Positions 59,565-64,000 of a DNA stretch of 64,000 nucleotides are shown here, piece by piece. This DNA is from CAYNKA01 sp964397655 (GTDB taxonomy: Bacteria > Spirochaetota > Spirochaetia > DTKZ01). The stretch lies in assembly GCA_964397655.1 (NCBI GenBank), contig CAYNKA010000015.1:21115-85114 (forward strand), in the 5' to 3' direction. Below the pieces are notes generated by a model. The model ran no database searches. It worked only from the letters and a program-made list of their open reading frames with translations, and was not told the DNA's origin. Each line of letters begins with the position of its first letter. Position 1 is the stretch's first letter. Made by a program: the position numbers and the translations under genes.

Positions 59565-61721
59565 TTAATTTTTTTTTAGTATTACAATTTTATAATTTTT
59601 TAACATTGCTACAAGAATTCTAGGATCATCTGCAATTATAGGCTTAGCATCTGTTTCGATCTTTATTGTTATATCACCTTTTCCGTCTATTTCCATTTCT
59701 TCATCGATTCGAAATTCCTTTCCGTTAACATTATATGTCCTCTTTTCTTTACCATAATCAATTTTTATGAAACTTGCTCCATTAGGAATAAAACAATCTA
59801 CTATGAAACTGAAATGCTTTTTAATTTCTGATGGATTATATATTTTAATTTTAGCAATATTTTCTATCCATCGAAAATAAATACTATCGTTCAATTCTTT
59901 ATCGTAAACTCCATCTAAGAAATATAAAATTGGTTTTGAATAATAAAATGTTTCTAAAAAAGATTCTGTATTATAATCAGATAATTTGTTTATTTTATAT
60001 ATTGCTTTTTCATCATTTTCAGCTATTTTTTTTATTAATTTTAATCTATTTAATAAATTTCTATTAAAATTATTATTAGAAATCAGATATTTCACTCCTG
60101 TTTTTGATAAATCTTTCACTAACTCATCATTTGGATTATTAATTAGTTTTGCAAAATCATCAATTTGATCTCGTAATAAAATATTTTCTGGTAAATGATA
60201 TGGTGTGTTAATTAAAGTATATCCATAAGCACATCTATTATATATATATCTATAATTTTGCTCTGGCGAAGATGTAATGGGAGAATAGAATGGCAATTCA
60301 ATTACTGATCCTTCATCATTATTAGCAATTACTTTATAAATTGTAGTATCAGGAAGGGATACTGTTTCTACTTTCTTAAAAAATCTTCCATTGTTAGTTT
60401 CCCATAATATAGAGAAATTTATTGTTAGTATAATAAAATAAAATATACAAACATTTATTTTTCTTCTTTTATTATTCAATAATACTTTAAGATTTTTTAT
60501 TACTTCTTCTAAGCAATAACAAAATATAATTATAATTGAAATATCCACAAAAAGAAAAGAACGCGCTCCAACACGAAACATAGGTGCTAAATAATGTGTA
60601 AAAGGCACCAAACTTATACCTTTTAATGGATTTGTACCAAGCATTACTAAAAAAATTGCAGCAATCATCCAACATTTCGATTTTATTTTTATTTCTTTAA
60701 AAATTTTTTTATTAACAAAGAATAGAAAAATTATAAATATAATAATCAAAAATGGTATTATAATTCCAATTCTAAATGAAGTAAATTCTCTAACATCCGT
60801 TTTACACCATGAACCACCAAAAACATTGAAAATTTTTTGTGAGCCTGGTTTAAATAATGCCAATATATTATCTGCGGAAAAATATACAAATTCATTAATT
60901 GTATATGCTAATTTGCCATTTTGAATTTCTATAATGGGTTTATTAACAAAATATATTAAAAATAAATCTGAATAAAAGATAATCATTACTATTATAAACA
61001 AGATAATTCCAATAAAAATTTTTATTATTAATACAAATCTGTTTTTTTGATTAGAGATATTTCTATTTTCATTATTTTGAAACAATATTAAAATAACTAA
61101 AGAATAAATACTATTAAAGAAACCATAATATTCATTATGTAAGAAAGTGATTGCTGCAATTATTCCAAAAATACTAATATTTTTTATTGACTTATTTTTA
61201 ATTGCTCGAATTAGAAAATACAATGAAACTAAAGGCATATAGTAAACAGCTAAACTCAAGTGCCCTTGAATTCGTGTATAAAAATGTTCTAGATTTGAAA
61301 AAAGTAATCCTCCAATCACAGAAACAAAAAAACTGATTCCTAATTCTTTTAAGACCAAAAAGCCAAACATTCCAATTAATAAATAACCAAAAAACGCAAT
61401 ACTATCATAAACATTATTCGGTGAAAAAAATTTTCCTAAAATCCAATATTGAATTTTCCAAAAAGGATTAAGTCTAACTGGAGCCGTAATACCAAATCCT
61501 ACACGTTCTGTTGAAAATGTATTTTCAAAAAGAACTTTTAATCCCTTTTCATTTATCGTTTGATTTACTTCATATATCAAAGAAAGCGTAGCTAATCCAT
61601 CTCCTTTATTTGTTAAAGAGTAATTATTTATTAATAGTGCATTGGAGAATTTCCAAAAAGCAAAAAGAAAAAAAATTAAAAATGTAATTATTTTCAATTT
61701 ATCTATACTTTTACGATGCAC
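59565..61721 (-). CDS. AT-rich homologue of the large YfhO/GT-C-like membrane protein
   Basis: 718 residues. It matches the 54764-56938 protein along its length: TNKGDGLATLSLI, GHLSLAVYYMPL, FLHNEYYGFF, APMFRVGARSFLF and YGYTLINTPYHLPEN occur in the same order. About a dozen membrane helices and a soluble C-terminal domain. Codons are overwhelmingly A/T-ending, unlike the GC-rich neighbour, so it was probably acquired from a low-GC source. Start is GTG 61721 with GGAG seven bases upstream; it overlaps the end of the interrupted methyltransferase gene by 11 bases once the insertion is removed. Confidence 0.82.
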   Translation of the reverse strand: MHRKSIDKLKIITFLIFFLFAFWKFSNALLINNYSLTNKGDGLATLSLIYEVNQTINEKGLKVLFENTFSTERVGFGITAPVRLNPFWKIQYWILGKFFSPNNVYDSIAFFGYLLIGMFGFLVLKELGISFFVSVIGGLLFSNLEHFYTRIQGHLSLAVYYMPLVSLYFLIRAIKNKSIKNISIFGIIAAITFLHNEYYGFFNSIYSLVILILFQNNENRNISNQKNRFVLIIKIFIGIILFIIVMIIFYSDLFLIYFVNKPIIEIQNGKLAYTINEFVYFSADNILALFKPGSQKIFNVFGGSWCKTDVREFTSFRIGIIIPFLIIIFIIFLFFVNKKIFKEIKIKSKCWMIAAIFLVMLGTNPLKGISLVPFTHYLAPMFRVGARSFLFVDISIIIIFCYCLEEVIKNLKVLLNNKRRKINVCIFYFIILTINFSILWETNNGRFFKKVETVSLPDTTIYKVIANNDEGSVIELPFYSPITSSPEQNYRYIYNRCAYGYTLINTPYHLPENILLRDQIDDFAKLINNPNDELVKDLSKTGVKYLISNNNFNRNLLNRLKLIKKIAENDEKAIYKINKLSDYNTESFLETFYYSKPILYFLDGVYDKELNDSIYFRWIENIAKIKIYNPSEIKKHFSFIVDCFIPNGASFIKIDYGKEKRTYNVNGKEFRIDEEMEIDGKGDITIKIETDAKPIIADDPRILVAMLKNYKIVILKKN

Positions 61722-61773
61722 TTAATTTCTCCAAAATAATTAGGCTTCCTGAAAAACCTCATTTCATCGACTT

Positions 61774-63242
61774 TCAATCCAAGCACGCATGGACGTTGCG
61801 TGTTCGTGAGAGAAAAAAGAAGATTTTCCTCAGGTATTCAAAGAGGCCAAAAAGAAGATCCTTCAGGACCTTCTCGCAGTTCGCCACCAGAAAGCACAGC
61901 ATGATCGCGGTCTCGCTGGTTTCTTTCAGTTTTTCATAGATAAGCCCCAGATTGAACCGCCGTTTCACTTGCCCGAACTTTCCTTCAATCTCCACCCGCT
62001 TCGCCTCATCGTCCCTCGTCTGACGTTCCTCTTCTCGGGTCCTCTTGGGGTCTTTCCACGGCCTGCCAAGCTTCGGTCCCGAGATCCGTATGCCTCGATT
62101 CTTACAGTACTCCCGGTTCTCGTGCGTTCGGTAGATTTTATCCGCATGCACCGATTCCGGGTAACACCCAAAAGCTCCTTGTACCGCTCAAGCTGCGGGA
62201 TCAGATCCCCGCTTTCGTTATACGCTTCCCAGCCGATCCGCTCAACAAAACTATATCCGTCCACCAAACTCACCGATAGCTTCGCTCCAAACTCCACCGG
62301 TGCCGCCGCTTTCCCCCGAACTATCGGCCTCACGTGCGGCTGCCCCACGCTCACGATCCTTCCCGAGAGCCTCTTCGTCCCTGCCCGATACAGCAACTCT
62401 TGCTGCCTCACGACTTGCGAATCAACCAGAAGATTTCGATAGTCCCGTCTCGCTAAGACCCTAAGCGAACTCTTCCGGAAAAACTCTTTGATATGCCGTA
62501 AGTTCCTCTTCACATACTGCAGCTGCTCTCGCAGTGCCTTTCTCACATCCCGTTCCTTTGGCCGCCTCTTCTTGATGAAACACAAAAAGGCTCTTCTGGC
62601 CTTCTTCCTATACGTCCTCGCTTTCTTCTCCGTGCCCTTCCGCGGTTCATGGAGCGTGTTGATGATTTTTTCGGTCTTTTCCCTCACCTCATTAAAAAGT
62701 CCCACGTCCGTCGGGAACCGGATATCTTGCGGCGCGCAGGTCGCGTCCACAATCAGCTGTCCTTTATTTCCGCCCTGTCCATGCTCATTATCCGGGCCTT
62801 CCCTCTTTATCCGCTCTTTGTGAATCCATTCGTTTATCCGCGCAATCTCCCGCGGTCCAAGGCGTTCACGAAAATGCACCCTCATGCTCGGATTAAAAGG
62901 CGCTTCCTTCCGATATTCCTTGAGCCCGATGAAATACTGCAGATACAGATTCTCTTTCAGCTGCTCCACCAATTCCTCATCCGATACCGTGAACTTCTCT
63001 TTGATAAAAAGCGCTCCAAAAGCTATCCGGCTGCTCTTCGCCGGGGCCCCGTTGACCGAATCGAAGTTCTTTTCATATTCCCGCTCGATTCTTTCCCAGG
63101 GAATGATGTCCGCTAAGCGTACCCACCGGTTCTCATAATCAAGCTCTCCTTGGATATACATTCGAAGTTCCGCGAACTCAAGCTGCTTCTCTTTTCGGTA
63201 TATCCCTTTCTCCGAAGTGCACGCCTTTTTAAGCTTTTTCAT
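61774..63242 (-). CDS. IS5-type DDE transposase, read through a -1 frameshift
   Basis: Zero frame from ATG 63242 runs to 61965; similarity to the family switches at 62166 to the -1 frame, which ends at 61774. Joined there, the protein is 489 residues. The first Asp is in LIVDATCAPQDI, the second in VSLVDGYSFVERIGW; the family continues GCYPESVHADKIYRTHENR and GPKLGRPWKD in the -1 frame, which also holds the catalytic Glu region IEGKFGQVKRRF. The zero-frame product alone would lack that Glu. Either the frameshift is programmed or this copy is dead. Confidence 0.85.
62166..62172 (-). other. Candidate -1 ribosomal frameshift site (T TTG GGT)
   Basis: The heptamer TTTGGGT lies exactly at the frame switch and in the correct phase: zero-frame codons TTG and GGT re-pair as TTT and GGG after a one-base slip back, and the next codon TGT gives the expected Cys. 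I see no convincing stimulatory stem downstream. Confidence 0.5.
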
Positions 63243-63264
63243 CCATTTCCGTTTTCAGGAAGCC

Positions 63265-63503
63265 TTAGATTATGATCTGGATGCTTACCAAAAAAAGTAT
63301 CTCCCCAGGGAGCTCGTAAAATTAACAACCCGCCACATCTCAGTTTTGTATACACCTTTATCATTATTTCTGACGGTTTTTCTAAATGTTCTAAAACGTC
63401 ATACATTAATGCAACATCTATGCATTTATCCTGAATTTGATCTATTTGGTCTCCTCGCAATACAATAACATTTTTCTCTTTGTTAGTTGAAGCTTTATAT
63501 CGA
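63265..63503 (-). pseudogene. Methyltransferase fragment cut by two insertion sequences
   Basis: A minus-strand frame reads KEKNVIVLRGDQIDQIQDKC, CIDVALMYDVLEHLEKPSEI, then RCGGLLILRAPWGD and GKHPDHN, the middle-to-end of a SAM methyltransferase. It is broken at 63265 by the IS5-type element and at 63503 by the IS4-type element. Removing the IS5 insertion and one TTA joins it to 61711-61742, giving a natural end NLIILEKLSAS and TAA at 61711-61713. Confidence 0.78.
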
Positions 63504-63523
63504 ATCAGTAGTGTCTAAAACAA

Positions 63524-64000
63524 TCATAGGAACTCCAGTTGAAGAGTGCGCGGGCATCCGAGAGAGAACGGAGGACTTTCAGCATAACACAGCAACTCCG
63601 TGAGGTCGCGTCTCTGAAAAAGGATGGTTGTGAGAACAGCGGCCATATGGGCGAAACGCGAAGCGGTCTTCGTCACAAATTTCAGATAGCACATCAGGAG
63701 GTAAGCTATCATAGCAGTCCAGACTTGAATCAAAACGGCATTGCGACTGGTACCGAAGAATCGTTTGATCTTCAAGAATTGCTTGATCGCTTTGAAGAAC
63801 AATTCGATCTGCCAGCAGTCACGATAGACCCCCGCTATGGTTTTCGCCGACCATTTAAACTGGTTCGTCAAAATAGCGATTTTCTTTTTCGTCTTTTCGT
63901 CCTGGACCACGATTCTGCGCAGGCGTAAAGGACAATTCTTTTTCGAGTAAACAACCACCGCCAAAGGCGGTGGCTTTACTGAGGCCTCTAAAAGAGGCCA
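63524..64000 (-). CDS. IS4-family transposase, C-terminal part (partial)
   Basis: The minus-strand frame is open from the right edge to TGA 63524-63526. GVYRDCWQIELFFKAIKQFL carries the family Y-x2-R-x3-E-x6-K motif with the catalytic Glu; IAYLLMCYLKFV follows. The catalytic Asp residues would be beyond the edge. The segment nearest the edge (63955-63999) reads through two perfect hairpins as a Pro-rich stretch and may not be native transposase sequence. Confidence 0.82.
   Translation of the reverse strand, partial: WPLLEASVKPPPLAVVVYSKKNCPLRLRRIVVQDEKTKKKIAILTNQFKWSAKTIAGVYRDCWQIELFFKAIKQFLKIKRFFGTSRNAVLIQVWTAMIAYLLMCYLKFVTKTASRFAHMAAVLTTILFQRRDLTELLCYAESPPFSLGCPRTLQLEFL
63955..63999. repeat. 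Two tandem perfect hairpins
   Basis: First: CCACCGCC (63955-63962), loop AAA, GGCGGTGG (63966-63973). Second: GGCCTCT (63983-63989), loop AAA, AGAGGCC (63993-63999). Nine bases separate them. Both have perfect stems and the same loop. This is like the subterminal hairpins of IS200/IS605 or REP-type elements, which would continue past the window. Confidence 0.6.

Larger units (their letters stand above)
61743..63264 (-). mobile_element. Complete IS5-type insertion sequence (1522 bp)
   Basis: Perfect 13-base inverted ends GGCTTCCTGAAAA (61743-61755) and TTTTCAGGAAGCC (63252-63264), flanked by the direct repeat TTA (61740-61742 and 63265-63267), a three-base TNA-type target duplication. It contains one transposase gene split over two frames. 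It inserted near the 3' end of a methyltransferase gene. Confidence 0.88.
63504..64000 (-). mobile_element. IS4-family element, 3' part, runs off the window
   Basis: Outer end ATCAGTAGTGTC at 63504, then the transposase 3' end. The first 143 bases repeat those at 58771-58913. The other end lies beyond base 64000. Confidence 0.8.

Noticed and set aside
58771..63646. A functional composite transposon made by the two IS4 ends
   Set aside because: Only one short end remains on the left, the copies differ at eight positions, and no matching target duplication is seen.
1..64000. CRISPR arrays, tRNA or rRNA genes, riboswitches
   Set aside because: No regularly spaced repeats, cloverleaf or conserved rRNA sequence was seen on reading either strand.

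Overview
The window is a high-GC chromosome segment, almost entirely coding, that carries a very large surface-polysaccharide and glycolipid locus of an outer-membrane bacterium. Two Wzi-like outer-membrane barrels, another exported barrel, a LolA-like carrier and an Arn/Gtr-type envelope modification set all point to a diderm. A spirochaete (Treponema/Spirochaeta-type) is my best guess, from the PepM-cytidylyltransferase fusion and the exported protein at 3.7 kb. No rRNA or tRNA is present, so this is inference only. Genes are packed tightly, with many ATGA/GTGA stop-start overlaps, so most sit in long co-transcribed blocks.

Layout. 0-4.4 kb: housekeeping genes (PTS EIIA, lysA, a helicase-associated-domain protein, an exported protein). 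4.4-9.9 kb (minus): UDP-GlcA/UDP-GalA synthesis, a Wzi-like barrel and a WbaP/WcaJ-type initiating transferase. 10-14.5 kb: glycosyltransferases, a CDP-alcohol phosphotransferase and an ATPase remnant. 14.5-21.4 kb (minus): seven overlapping genes that make an amino sugar (ketoisomerase, dehydrogenase, SDR, DegT aminotransferase) and move it through a lipid carrier (GtrB/ArnC-like GT2, GtrA, GT-C protein). 21.4-30 kb (minus): glycosyltransferases, a methyltransferase, a sulfatase-fold enzyme, a second Wzi-like barrel and a PglK-type flippase. 30-34.1 kb: an NTP transferase and rfbACDB for dTDP-L-rhamnose. 34.2-38.6 kb: a 2-aminoethylphosphonate (AEP) pathway (PepM fused to a cytidylyltransferase, Ppd, AEP transaminase) with a HepT-like gene inside it. 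38.7-39.8 kb (plus): WecA-like initiating transferase with a good promoter. 39.8-45.3 kb (minus): ABC exporter cassette (ATPase, barrel, LolA-like carrier, two FtsX-type permeases). 45.3-58.5 kb (minus): gmd, Wzx flippase, SDRs including an SDR-cupin fusion, a B12/radical-SAM enzyme, glycosyltransferases, methyltransferases and a large membrane protein.

58.5-64 kb is a lower-GC island of mobile DNA: an old IS4-family end, an internally deleted IS3 element, a strongly AT-rich homologue of the large membrane protein at 54.8-56.9 kb, a complete IS5-type element whose transposase is split by a -1 frameshift at a canonical slippery heptamer, a methyltransferase cut by that element, and an IS4-family transposase running off the window next to two perfect hairpins.

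Together the genes suggest a rhamnose- and uronic-acid-containing glycan, assembled on undecaprenyl phosphate and decorated with AEP activated as CMP-AEP. The CDP-alcohol phosphotransferase at 11.1 kb is the best candidate for transferring the phosphonate. A separate Arn-like set probably adds an amino sugar in the periplasm.
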